A DNA stretch of 64,000 nt from Malus domestica (lineage: Eukaryota; Streptophyta; Magnoliopsida; Rosales; Rosaceae), in assembly GCF_042453785.1 (NCBI RefSeq), contig NC_091671.1:34673001-34737000 (forward strand). The letters run 5' to 3'. Each line of letters begins with the position of its first letter. The first letter of the stretch is position 1. Position numbers and translations under genes: made by a program. Positions 1 through 10,918 of this stretch are shown here, in pieces. The notes beneath the pieces are model-generated. The model saw nothing but the letters and a program-made list of their open reading frames with translations, searched no databases and was not told the origin of the DNA.

Positions 1-1436
1 AACTCTACGTAATTTGATCCTGAAGATCCACACATTGGATTTTTGATCCATAACTTCCCAAAGTCCACATTATGCTTCTAAAACAACATACTATATTCCC
101 ATCGCGATCCGACTGTCGGATCTCCACCAATTACTATAATTAAGTGGCGGTCAACAATTTATTTTACTAACTTAGAAATCCAATTAGGGAAGATACGCAC
201 GTCGGATTCCCGATCCGTAAGTTTCTATGATGCACAAATATTATGTTATATCACACATTAAGGTTTGGTGACGATCCAACGGTTGGGTCGTAGATTCATA
301 TTTTGACAAAGTAAGGTATCGTAATGAAACTAAGTCCAAACAATCAAATTACGTCATACGGATATCAATTATGAAACCAAGGCATTTATTTGAACTTAAA
401 AGGACGTCTTTAACCCACTAGCCAGGCTACCCCGACTTGCCAGAAAAAATCAACTATTTTTAAAAATTACCAAAATTTACAGAAATGAAGCTCTCAATGA
501 GTAGAACAAGTTTTATACCTATGGCCAAGTCCAATTTGGCCGGGAAAAGCCTCCAATTGCCATAAACCCGCCGAAACCCTAGAATTGGGTGTTCTCCAAT
601 TCGTCAAAATTGTAGCTCCGCCGCCCCCAAACTGATTTGGGCTTTGATCCAGGCCTCAAGAGGAGTTGGACAAGGGTGGTGGTCATCGGCGATATCTACA
701 AAACCGGTGGAATTGCCGCCGACACCCATAAATCTCGTCGGATTATTTTCCACTAAAACAAAACCAAATTCCTTCTAATTTCAGGTGGAAATGGAAAAGG
801 GAGGGATAGGGAGTTGTTTGGTAGGGGTGGAAGGTTGTTAATCGCCAGAAAAATGGACGGGAAACCAGTCGGAATTTGTTGTAGCCACGGGTCGGGTCGA
901 GGAATGTCGGGTCAAGGGGAAAGGGGGTCCGGGTTGTGTGTTCCCTCCCCTCCTCCCGTTGGTCTCTCCCCCTTTTCTTTTCTTTTTTCCCTGTCTCTCC
1001 CGCAACTCCCCTCTTTCTTATTATTTTTTTTTTCTTTTTCCTGATTGGTTCCCTTAAACTCCCCCATGAATTGGGTTGGTTCTCCCTTTTTTTCCTTGGT
1101 CACCATTTCCACGGGGAGTTTTAAAGAAATTTAAAATTTATAGTCTAGAAACACCACTTCAGATGTCCGCAACTGTACCGCTATAATCCGGACTTGCAAA
1201 CGGCTTTCGCCTATAAGTTCGTGATTTCAAGATCTATCCAAAAATATAAATTGTGACCTCGAAAGGTCTACGAATTTTAGATAATTAATTTCCAAACTTC
1301 AACTTCGTGACTAGTTTAATTTAAAATCTAAATTCAAATAAATTAATATAATTTCTCGTAAAATAATATAAAGTCTCAATAATACGAATATGTAAATTAT
1401 AACAGTCAAATCCAGGAACAAGATTTCACGTTTATT
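1..1436. other. Intergenic, retrotransposon-like, no gene
   Basis: No reading frame here looks like a gene. The stretch has a pyrimidine-rich run at about 940-1110 and a GC-rich part at 560-760, and its texture resembles the LTR or leader of a decayed LTR retrotransposon. I see no second copy, primer-binding site or polyprotein fragment in the window, so that reading is only inference. Confidence 0.35.
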
Positions 1437-1698
1437 TGTCACATCCCGTGCCCGTTCCACCACCGTAGCACGATAGTATCCGCTTTGGGCTGACCATTCC
1501 CTCACGGTTTTGTTTTTGGGAACTCACGAGCAACTTCCCAGTAGGTCACCCATCCTGGGAGTGCTCTGGCCTCCTTCTCGCTTAACTTCGAAGTTCCTAC
1601 AAAACCCGAAACCAGTGAGCTCCCAAAAAGCCTCATGCTAGGTAGGGATGGGAATATACATTGAAAGATCACTCCCTTGGGCGATGTGAGATGTCACA
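1437..1698 (-). mobile_element. Cassandra-type TRIM LTR carrying 5S rRNA-like sequence
   Basis: The block begins TGTCACATCCCG and ends GATGTCACA. On the minus strand it therefore reads TGTGACATC...GGGATGTGACA, an LTR-like TG...CA. Positions about 1524-1597 match the complement of plant 5S rRNA, including the stretches around AACTTCCCAG, GGTCACCCATCCT and GCTTAACTTCG. A 5S-derived promoter inside a short LTR is the hallmark of Cassandra TRIM elements. Only one LTR is visible and the flanks (ttatt / aagac) do not match, so this is a solo or truncated copy rather than a complete element. It is not a 5S rRNA gene, because the ends of 5S are replaced by LTR sequence. Confidence 0.72.
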
Positions 1699-3249
1699 AA
1701 GACATTAGAGGAAACTCTTCTCTTTTTTATATTAGACAAGTGGGATGCTTGAGTTTATATAGAACTTAGGCCACATTTTTTGAAACAGTATGATTATTGC
1801 CTAAAGTTCCAACGAACAGATACAACTCATGAATTTGAATTTAACTATAACACATTACTCTTATTTTTCTTTCATACACAAATTAAATATTATAATATTA
1901 ATTATAATATATAATTTCCAACACTAACAACAGTGCATCACTCGGAAGTTCATCACTTTATGCCCGACTGTTCGTCACACACCAGACTTGACATTCTTTA
2001 TGAAATAAAAAAACAATGTCATGTCTCACAAATATCATGTATCCATGTCTAATGTTTGATAACAAATATGCGCAACTAATGAATCACATGACATGGTGTT
2101 TTCTTCGAACTGTCTTCCTTAAGCTCTCATGTCAGTCTAATTTGATTTAACAGCTTGCCTAGACACGCCTCTTGGGACAGTAGCTAACTTGACCATCTTA
2201 GATAAACATGCTAAACTAGCGATCATTAAACCACATACCATTGCATCATTATATATAGGTATGTATGTGTGTGTGTGTGTGTATGTGTGTGTGTACACAC
2301 AAGGTTAATGCTATACAATCAAGTACAGCTTTTAAGGATGCTTGAAGACGATATTGAGTTGGATGAACAAGAGAACCCTAGTCTGCAAGTAATCATCCAA
2401 GGAAAGTCTTCTACTCACTCAAGCACTATGCTCTTATGGTGATAGAACCCTAGACTTAGAGCCAATGCTTTGTGAGTAGGGAATTCCTTTTATTAATTGA
2501 TGACTAGCAGCCAACTTCCATCTATCATGGGTGAGTTGGTTATTGTCCCATATCATCACAACGTGGAAGTTATTGAGTAGTGGAGGAACAATTTGTATTC
2601 AAAGCATTTTGAATGTGTTTCCACAAAAATAGGATGTTAACTTTTCCACATATTCAAACTCTATAGGATTATATTATCAACATGTAACCTCTCCTTTATC
2701 ACAACTTGTTAAGTCCAAATAAGATTCTTACATTCTCGTCTCCAGGTGATGGTCTTCTGTCACTCAAGAACCGATAAAGAATTTATGCGTAGAAAGTGAC
2801 AATAACAACAACTTTTTCTCCCCCTTCGTTTTGGCAGTGTTGGAATTCATGGACAGATGAAACACCTTAGCAGAAACCAGAAACGGTTATGGCATTGCAT
2901 TATGGTAAGGGCTACTTAGTCTGGCGGCTTAGAGTAGCAGCTATAAAGCAAAGCCTCATGGATGCCATGGTTTCTGTATCAAATGGAAAAGCATCGACGG
3001 AGAGTTTAGTTTACTGTAGACCAACACTGCTTTTGTATCGACAATATAGGACACCCCATATTTTGTATATATGGACTCCCATCTGTTATCTGTAAGACAT
3101 TAAAGACAGCGAATCTTGTGATGTTCTCTGTTCAAATGGCAACTACATTCTTTTCTTTCATTACACACTTATTTAATTATGTTTGTTCTTTTCATTTGAT
3201 TTTTAGTCAGTTGATCAGAAATAGGGAGGGATATATATATATATATATA
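1699..3249. other. Intergenic; GT microsatellite
   Basis: There is no supported gene. A (GT)n microsatellite lies at about 2264-2295. The part from 2820 to 3110 is less AT-rich and could be decayed exon sequence, but all frames carry stops and I recognise nothing in it. Confidence 0.5.
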
Positions 3250-3462
3250 GGAATCTTTTAACAAGAAGGATCCTCATTTTTCTAAAAAAATAGTGATACC
3301 CTCTTGATCGTTAAATTGGCTTTAATGAAATTGTGTGCTTGAGATTGTATGGCTTGTGATTTAATTTCAACCACACAATTTCATTAAAGTCAATCCAACA
3401 ATCAAGATGGTGTTCTCATTTTTTTTTAGAAAAATGGGATCTCTCTTGTTAAAGGGTTTCAT
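3250..3462. mobile_element. Hairpin MITE between AT and GT microsatellites
   Basis: The two halves are imperfect reverse complements of about 80-90 bp. The left half runs from CTTTTAACAAGA through TTAAATTGGCTTTAATG, and the right half mirrors it from CATTAAAGTCAATCC to TCTTGTTAAAG, with a loop of about 45 bp. It is bordered by (AT)n at 3232-3249 and by (GT)n(AT)n at 3463-3489, which suits a TA-target insertion but hides the exact ends. Confidence 0.6.
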
Positions 3463-4499
3463 GTGTGTGTGTGTGTGTATATATATATAAAGGTTTCGTA
3501 GTGACACTGATAAACCACTGTCTCCTGTTGCAGAAGAACAATCCAAATCCACAGGAAGCGTGTTATACATGCATTTGCTACGAAATTAAATTTGATATGA
3601 TTAATTTTATGTCCTATTTTAATAAAAACGAATTTAATTAATAAAAGCAAACTAATATGCAAAATTAAAAATGGGAAAAAGGAAACAGTTTTGTAGAAAT
3701 CAAGTTAAGAACGCATTAGGGATCCGCCATCACCTTAACAATCCTATATAGTTTTTCAAATCACTTATGACCTATACATGCATATTTCGAAAGTTAGGTT
3801 TTCCTAATATATGCCTACTTGTATGAACATTTTTTTGTCCATTAACCATCACTTTTTCAGTTTCTAATTTGAAATTTGGGCGCTCAATTGTTCAAAAACA
3901 TCCAAATAAAATATAATAGGTACATTCAGAGCGTTGCAAAGAGTAAAACGTATTAATCACCTTCGTGTCATACATGGGATTCACCTATCAATGTGGCCTC
4001 AGTTGTAATCCAATGAACTTATGCAACTATAGTTCTCTACCTAACCAACTACTAGCCTAGTTGGTGTGAAACTTTAATAAACATAAAATAACATGTGTAC
4101 GTTCTCAACTTAACCAACTACTAGCCTAATTGGTGTGAAATTTTAACAACCATTACATAACATGCACGCCTCAGTTGTAATCTAACGAACTTAAAACATA
4201 ATTATAATTCTCAGCTTAACCAACTACTAGCCTTGTCGCAGTATGAAATTTTAACAATCGTAAAAGAACATGAGTTCCTCATTTGTAATCCAATGAAGTT
4301 ATACATAGTTATAGTTCTCCATTAAACCAACTAATAACATAGTTCTCAGCTCAACCAACTACTAGCATAATAAGTGTAAACTTTAACAAAAGGGTACACA
4401 ACAAACTAATCGATAAAGCTAGAATACCGGAGGTCCATTCCAGTCTCTCTGCCTAAGATATATCCAGCATTAAAAAAAAATTAAAGTTTTTCCTTTCTT

Positions 4500-4627
4500 T
4501 TTGGTCGTACCCAGTGCACAAGGCTCCCAGCTTTAAGCAGGGTCTGGGAGAGGTGAATGTCGGCTAGCCTTACCCCCATTTATAGAGAGGCTGCTCCCAA
4601 GTCTCGAACCCGAGACCTACCGCGCCA
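4500..4627 (-). mobile_element. Truncated Au-like SINE
   Basis: On the minus strand the fragment carries a tRNA-type box B (GGGTTCGAGACT, 4602-4613), a GTAAGGCTAGCC segment, CTCCCAGACCCTGC and the terminal GTGCACTGGGTACGACC followed by a pyrimidine tail. That order is the body and 3' end of Au-type plant SINEs. The head with box A is missing, so it is 5'-truncated. The equivalent place in the right arm of the inverted repeat (about 6190-6235) has no SINE, so it arrived after the inverted duplication or was lost from one arm. Confidence 0.68.
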
Positions 4628-4754
4628 ATGTCAGCAATTGCAGGCCGAATGCAGAAGGAGAATATTTCATTAAGTACAGTTCCAAGTTAATGAACAAACC
4701 CGATGGAAAGTACAAAATTACCCATGCTTATATACCAACAGATACAGAAGCATT

Positions 4755-4831
4755 AGTTTAGTTTGTTTTATACAACAACAACAAAGCCTTTTCCCACTAA
4801 GTGGAGTCGGTTAAGTTTAGTTTGTTTTATA
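4755..4831 (+). mobile_element. 41 bp retroposon stub with 18 bp target duplication
   Basis: The 18 bp AGTTTAGTTTGTTTTATA occurs at 4755-4772 and again at 4814-4831, flanking 41 bp that contain AACAACAAAGCC and CCCACTAAGTGG. The mirrored site in the right arm (about 6042-6060) has a single copy of the 18-mer and no insert. A long target duplication around a short stub is what a severely 5'-truncated non-LTR retroposon leaves. Confidence 0.6.
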
Positions 4832-4885
4832 AATAAAAAAATTAACTAGGGAGAAAAACTATTACATTTGGTATACTCACAAATT

Positions 4886-5357
4886 GGCAGCTGATTCTGC
4901 CTTGAGAGGATTCAACCCTTGATCATATTTTCCTAGTGTTGTCTCAACATGGATCATCACGGGCACAACACTTTGCAGGTTCCATCCAAGGACCAAGAAT
5001 CCAGCTTGTTTCGGAGTTTCACGAAAGTAAATCGTTTGGGAAACCTATTGCACTGTGATGGCCACACCATCCAAAATAGTCAAATTGATCTGCTATAAGT
5101 AAAACCAAATTGCGTAATTAAACAAAATGGTACATAAAATAAATATTGAATAATTGATCCATTAGAGAGATTCGTTAAAAAATTATACCTGATCGATTAA
5201 GTATTGCATCACATCTATGTAGGTGCTCACATCCCCAGAGGTGGCTAGATAGTTATGTGGAGCATTAGTAAGCCTATACAACTTTGTCTCCATATTAGAG
5301 AGCACAAACCCATATGAGTTGGTTGTTCTCGAGTCGATCACCACGAAAATTAAATTT
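4886..5357 (-). pseudogene. Decayed unrecognised gene fragment, left-arm copy
   Basis: Two exons can be read on the minus strand. Exon a is about 5357-5189, ending CGATCAG before gtataat. Exon b starts at 5092 after cttatag and runs to about 4886. Joined, they encode a stretch with motifs VVIDSRTTNSYGFVLSN, LYRLTNAP, DVSTYIDVMQYLID and, in exon b, QAGFLVLGWN and VVPVMIHVETTLGKYDQG. An in-frame TAG at 5045-5047 interrupts exon b. I do not recognise the family. The conserved splice signals and the second copy in the right arm argue that this was a real gene before the inverted duplication. Confidence 0.5.
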
Positions 5358-5460
5358 TCTCCAGGAGTATGCAAAATTTAGAGTGTCGTGGGCACCCTTC
5401 GAATACCCTGAAACAATATGATGTTTCATATTGTCTGCTTAAAGATTGGTTGGTTTTTAT

Positions 5461-6795
5461 TATTGTTTCAGGGTATCCGAAGGGTGCCCACGGCACTCTA
5501 AATTTTGCATACTCTTGGAGAAATTTATTTTCATGGTGGTCGACTCCAGAACAACCAATCCATATGGGTTTGTGCTCTCTAATACAAAGACAAAGTTGTA
5601 TAGGCTTACTAACGCTCCACACATCTATCTAGCCACCTCCGAGGATGTGAGCACCTACATAGATGTGATGCAATACTTAATCGATTAGGTATAATTTTTT
5701 TAACGAATCTCTCTAATGGTTCAATTATTCAATATTTATTTTATGTAATATTCTGTTTAATTACCCAATTTGGTTTTACTTATAGCAGATCAATTTGGTT
5801 ACTTTGGACCATCACAGTGTAGTGGGTTTCCCAAAGGATTTACTTTCGTGAAACTCTGAAACAAGCTGGATTCCTCGTCCTTGGATGGAACTCGCAAAGT
5901 GTTGTGCCTGTGATGATCCGTTGAAACAACACTAGGAAAATATAATTCAAGAGTTGAATCATCTCAAGGCAGGATCAGCTGCCAATTTGTGAGTATACCA
6001 AATGGAATAGTTTTTCTCCCTAGTTAATTTTTTTTTTCTTTTTTTTTATAAAACAAACTAAACTAATGTTTCTGTATCTGTTGGTATATAAGCATGGGTA
6101 ACTTTGTACTTTCCACCGGGGTCATTCATCAACTTGGAACTGTACTTAATGAAATATTCTCCTTTTGCATTCGGCCTACAATTGCTGACACTATCACAGA
6201 AGGACTTCTTATGAGATTTTTTTTTTAACTTATAATTCTTTTCTTTTCTTTTTTTTTTTATAGAAAGAAAAAAAAAATTTACTTAAAATTTTTTTTAATG
6301 TTGGATATATCTTTGGACAGAGAGACTGTGTGATTGACCTCTGGTATTCCAGGTTTATAGTTAGGTGGAGGACTATAACTATGTTTAAGTTCATTGGATT
6401 ACAAATGAAGAACGCATGTTCTTTTATGATTGTTAAAATTTCATACCGCGACAAGGCTAGTAGTTGGTTAAGTTGAAAATTATAATTATATTTAAGTTCA
6501 TTAGATTACAACTGAGGCGTACATGTTATTTAATGGTTGTTAAAATTTCACACCGACTAGGCTAGTAGTTGGTTAAGTTGAGAACGCACACATGTTATTT
6601 TATGTTTATTAAATTTTCACACCCAACTAGGCTAGTAGTTGGTTAGGTAGAGAACTATAGTTACGTATAAGTTTATTGGATTACAACTAAGGTCACGCTG
6701 GTGGGTGAATCCCACATATGAGACGAAGTTGATTAATACGTTTTACTCTTTGCAACACTCTCTGAATGTATAAATATCATATTTACTATGGATTT
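5461..6795 (-). repeat. Right arm of a giant inverted repeat
   Basis: This arm is the reverse complement of 3905-5418, with scattered substitutions and small indels. The outermost match is the CTTTGCAAC...CTCTGAATGTA region at about 6750-6780 against TACATTCAGAGCGTTGCAAAG at 3921-3941. It lacks the two retroposon inserts of the left arm but has its own poly-T expansion at 6240-6300. I see no short terminal inverted repeat or target duplication at the outer edges, so a transposon origin is not shown. Confidence 0.9.
5490..5985 (+). pseudogene. Decayed unrecognised gene fragment, right-arm copy
   Basis: This is the mirror copy of 4886-5357, read on the plus strand. Exon a ends at 5688 and exon b starts at 5786 after ttatag. 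Exon a carries FMVVDSRTTNPYGFVLSN, LYRLTNAP and DVSTYIDVMQYLID, but its last codon is TAG where the left copy has CAG. Exon b has further stops, and it lost the frame of the VVPVMIH segment through a short deletion near GATCCGTTGAAAC. The two copies carry different disabling changes, so neither is likely to make a full protein. Confidence 0.5.
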
Positions 6796-7522
6796 TTGAA
6801 CCAAGAATTCAAAAATTCCAAAGTCATAATATAGAAGGTAAGGGTGTATGGAGTGAATGGCTTCAACTAAGCTGTTAGTCGATACCGAGATAACTCAAAT
6901 GAGTAATAAACAATAAAGGCTATACATCTAACATTTACTATAAAAAAACGACTATCTTTATAACCAACCACACCATGTATAGAGAGAAACGTATCAACTG
7001 TACAGTTTCTCTCACTAGAAATGGCCATAGCCCATCAAAATGGAAAATATTTGTATTACCTTACCTTGCAGCAGAAGCAAGCTTAAAAGCATAGTACTGC
7101 AGCTGCATGCAACCTTCAGTCACCACGACTGCTCACACAGTGACTGGTGAAAACGCCCAATACTGCAAATAAGTACGGCCCCGACTAACGGAACTTCCTG
7201 CAATATATAAAAAGCAGGAATCAGTAAACTTTCAAGCTGTTAAACCACCACTAGAATTTTGGCTAAAGGACACCCTTTTCAATGGTGTCTATTATAAACA
7301 ATGGGCACTGACATTGGTGGCAAACCCCAATTGCCACCAAACAACCACTAAATAGAAGTTCATGTCCTATATAGAAGTCTCTATTGCTACAATCACCACC
7401 AATTAGATAATGGTGGCACAATGAATAGTTACACCTTTGAAAAATTATATAATTTCTATACATCGGTGTCCATGTTGTAATATGTTTTTTTTTTAAAAGG
7501 ACCCATTAATCTGGGCACCCAA

Positions 7523-7565
<43 letters not shown>

Positions 7566-7962
7566 ATAGACTGCACAGAATTGCATGTTTGCTGTAGTCT
7601 TCCATAACTAATCACACATTCAAAAAAATAAGGTCTAAAACCAATGAGCTATACTAAAAAATATGAAACTAACCGTCAAAGTACAAAACAGGCACCAAAT
7701 TTGAAGGAAATTGCCACTTAAAAGACTTCACATTTTCTTGAACACCTTCAAACATGTTTTTTAAGATTGACATGCTCCTCATAATACTTGAGCCTCAGTA
7801 ATTGCTATCTCTACCTGCAAACACATAAGCACGTGGATCAAATGACTAAAATATACACAAAAGCATGCCTTTACAGTTTTATTGTTTCCTATAATCTGCA
7901 TAAAAAGCATATACTTGCAAGTATGAGTCTCTAACACTCCACACGAAAAACTGATGTGGCAA
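6796..7962. other. Intergenic; AT microsatellite
   Basis: No gene is supported. An (AT)n run lies at about 7527-7560. The 7250-7480 part has inverted CATTGGTGG/CCACCAA and TTGCCACCA motifs reminiscent of the subterminal region of a DNA transposon, but I could not find matching ends. Confidence 0.4.
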
Positions 7963-10486
7963 CACTACTACAAAATTATCTATTGCTGGCGGTCCAAAAA
8001 CCAACAAGAAACATATATTATTGTCGGATATTATGCAAAATCCGACAGAAAATGGATGCAGTGACGGATATAATAAGCGACAGATTTGCCAGCGTCAGGA
8101 AATGAATTTTCCGACAGAAAATAATCCAAAACTGACAGAACTTGTGTCGGATATAATCGACAGAAAATATATTAATAATGAATAAATAAAAGCATTTTCT
8201 GTTGGATAAAACCGACAAAAAATACTCTAAAACCGACAGAAAATACATATAACCGACAGAATTTGTGTCAGCTATAACCGACAGGAAATTTTAATAATGA
8301 ATAAGTAAATCATTCTCTGTCGGCTACAACCGACATAAAATATATTAATAATAAAAAAAATTAAAAGGACATGAGAGCATTCTCCCTTCTCGTTGAGCAT
8401 TCTTGTCCCCTTCAAAATGATTCCAAATGATCCAGTACTTACAACATGTTCTGCCATATAACTTATCGTCTGTAATTAAGAACAAAAGGTGATGCACGAA
8501 ATACACACATTTTTTCTGATTGTATATAAGAATGATAGCCAAGTATTTGTCCGTAAAAATAGAATGAAAAGTTGGAAAAGTACCAATAAAAAGAACCAAA
8601 TTGAGAAAACTGGAAATATTCTCTACTCATTATTTGCCTCACTTCTATCTCTTACAAAGACATTGATTTTGTCAAATTTCAATTGAGAAAACTGGAGGCA
8701 AAAGGATGAAACAAAATTTGAAAAAGGCATATATGTCATCATATCCTTAGAATACCACAAAATACATCTCAATGCAGTAAGGCAAAAATCAAAAACCCAA
8801 ATGGAAGTCAGAGTCAAAAGCCAAAAAAATAAAAAACCCACCTGGGAAATTGGATAAGTTTGATGGGTTTTTTTCTGCTGGTGGTGGTTTTTTCAGCTGC
8901 TTCCCAATCAATGAATTAAAGACAGAGGAGAGCCTTAAAATGGTAGTTTCATTCATCCACCAAAACCAAACGGAGCTTTAGACGTGTGTGGGGACCTTGA
9001 CCTATCATAAATCCTCAGAAACAAAATTAACAATCACTCAAAGGGAAAGTACGGGGAAGCACTACATCAAAAGGTCAAGTGGCGTACCAGAATTTTGATT
9101 CCGATGTAATGGTTGAGAACTTCTGCATCAAAGGCAGCAGCAGCAAGAGCAGATGATGATGCCGCGATGGGAGTTCAAACTAAACAGCAAAAAATTAGAG
9201 AGAATTGAAGCAAAGAAATATCCAAAAAATTACATTCACATATCCCAAAACAATATAAAACAAAAAAAAATGGAACTTAAATCTGGAAGGAGATGAACAA
9301 ATCGAAGCAAAATTATTTGTACTTGGCAATTGAGAAAAACACCCTGTTCACCTTAATTTTTTTTGCAAGAACCCTCTTTACCTTAGTTTCACCCACAACC
9401 TTCCAAGGCTTCCATTCTTCTCGGCCCAGGTTGGAAACAACAATGATTCACCTTCCTCGTCCCTAATCTTTGACATGCATACAGAAAATGGAATTAAAAT
9501 TTGAAATCTAGAATCGATCCAAAAATTGAAAGTTTTTTTTTTTTTTTTTTGAGAAATCACTTACACTAGGGAACAGCCATGAGGAGAGGATCATTTTTAC
9601 CTCTTGGTTGAGATCCAATTACGGCAGACTATGCCGGAAATTGGCCGGAATACCCACAGTCACCATTTCTTAGATCTGAAATTGAGAAAATTCGGCTACA
9701 AATTTGGAGAAACTAACTTGAGGGTTGGAAAGAGGAAGGGAAGAGGATTCTGGAGGTATAGTTTGACGCTCGTTGGTGACAGGAGGACGGAGCGGCTGCT
9801 GCATGAAAAAGAAGAGGGAGAGAGAGGAAACGGGAGGGAGGAGAGAAAATGAAGGGGGAAGAGAGCGGAGGGAATGAAGGGAAGGAGTTGGAATTTTGTG
9901 AAGGGGAGAGGTTTAATGGTTTTTCAATTTGTGAGGTTTAATGGAATTTTGGAGAAACTACAGAGGCCATGTGATGTAAGATGGAAGGATTTTATTTTGG
10001 AAAAAATGCGGCAGAAATCCCCCCAAAATTCTCTACCAAAATTTTAAATTTTCCTCCCAAATTTTGTTACGATTTTAAAAAATAAAATAATAATTGTTTT
10101 ATTTATTTATTTTTAATCAATATAACATTTTAAAATAATAAAATTTTCATTTCTGTCGGTTATAACCGTCAGAATACTAAAATAATAACCGACAGAAAGT
10201 AAAATAATAAAATAGTTAATTTCTGTCCGTTTATAACTGCCACCATTAACTTAAAAACCGCCAGAATATGTCAAAAATATTATAAAAAAAAAGATTCAAT
10301 AATACTGTCGATTATAACCGACATGATTTTTTTATATCTGCCATTAAATATCCGTCAGGACTTTATGTCGGATATAACCGACATGAATTTTCGAATATCC
10401 ACCACTAATTAAATGATGTGTCGGATATAATTTATCCTACAGGATTTGTCTAATATCCGCCACCTAAAGCTAATATTGTAGTAGTG
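7963..10486. mobile_element. Complete non-autonomous CACTA element
   Basis: The element starts CACTACTACAAAATTA and ends TAATATTGTAGTAGTG, terminal inverted repeats of about 14 bp with the CACTA signature. It is flanked on both sides by CAA, the 3 bp target duplication expected for CACTA (7960-7962 and 10487-10489). Both subterminal zones (8010-8345 and 10150-10450) are crowded with direct and inverted copies of GTCGG(A/T)TATAACCGACA-type motifs, the arrangement of transposase-binding repeats. There is no transposase reading frame in its 2524 bp, so it must be mobilised in trans. An internal segment (about 9340-9930) has a second copy outside the element. Confidence 0.85.
9340..9930 (+). repeat. 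Internal segment duplicated at 11.8-12.3 kb
   Basis: This stretch matches 11782-12310. Shared text includes TTTCACCCACAACCTTCCAAGG, GACATGCATACAGAAAATGG and the purine-rich coding-like run giving the peptide GRGFWRY. It may be a host fragment captured by the CACTA element, or sequence from an older element. The short open frames in both copies differ and I do not regard them as genes. Confidence 0.7.
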
Positions 10487-10689
10487 CAAGTAGATCAATT
10501 TTTCAGCAGATAAATTTATGAGTCTCAACATTTCACAAGTGGTATACTTGCGAGTACATAAATTTTCGATCAATGGATATGGTTATCAATTATGACATCA
10601 AAAACACATTCAAAAGGTAAGACTCACTGTTTTGAACTAGTGGCTTGATGTTATCAATTTACATCAAGGTGAACCATTTATCTAATTTT

Positions 10690-10918
10690 TGGGTCTTATA
10701 TATTACAAATTCAACATCAACACAAGCACCAACAAATTTCAATTTGTTTTCATTTGTTTTTATTCCTTTTTGTTCAACCCAATCAACTTCCTTGAGAAAT
10801 AAAACAAAAGGTAAAGAGAGATAGAGAGAGTTCCCAACCTGGCTCAACTTCGCCTTTGGAAACTAGGCACTGGAAATAGAGATGGACTTGGTGAATATAG
10901 ATAGACTTGGTGGCTCTG
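10690..10918 (-). pseudogene. Exon 1/intron 1 fragment of a 3-hydroxyacyl-CoA dehydrogenase gene
   Basis: On the minus strand this matches the end of exon 1 and the start of intron 1 of the dehydrogenase gene at 52087-54529. Shared exon stretches include AGAGCCACCAAGTC and CTAGTTTCCAAAGG followed by AGCCAGGTTG. Shared intron text continues towards 10690 (CATCAACACAAG against CATCAACATAAAG). The copy has a small internal duplication of the CACCAAGTC segment that destroys the frame, and the rest of the gene is absent. It is a stray, long-diverged duplicate rather than a gene. Confidence 0.65.

Larger units (their letters stand above)
3905..5418 (+). repeat. Left arm of a giant inverted repeat
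   Basis: This is the left arm of a head-to-head inverted repeat whose partner is 5461-6795. The arms align almost end to end by eye, for example AACCAACTACTAGCC motifs here against GGCTAGTAGTTGGTT there. The 42 bp spacer is 5419-5460. The left arm is about 180 bp longer, mostly because it holds a truncated SINE (4500-4627) and a 41 bp insert with an 18 bp duplicated target (4773-4813), both missing from the right arm. Single-strand RNA through both arms would fold into a hairpin with a stem of about 1.3 kb. Confidence 0.9.

Noticed and set aside
1524-1597. 5S rRNA gene
   Set aside because: Only the central part matches and it sits inside an LTR-like unit, so it is retrotransposon-borne rather than a functional gene.
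4602-4613. tRNA gene suggested by the box B sequence
   Set aside because: There is no cloverleaf or box A; the surrounding sequence is an Au-type SINE.
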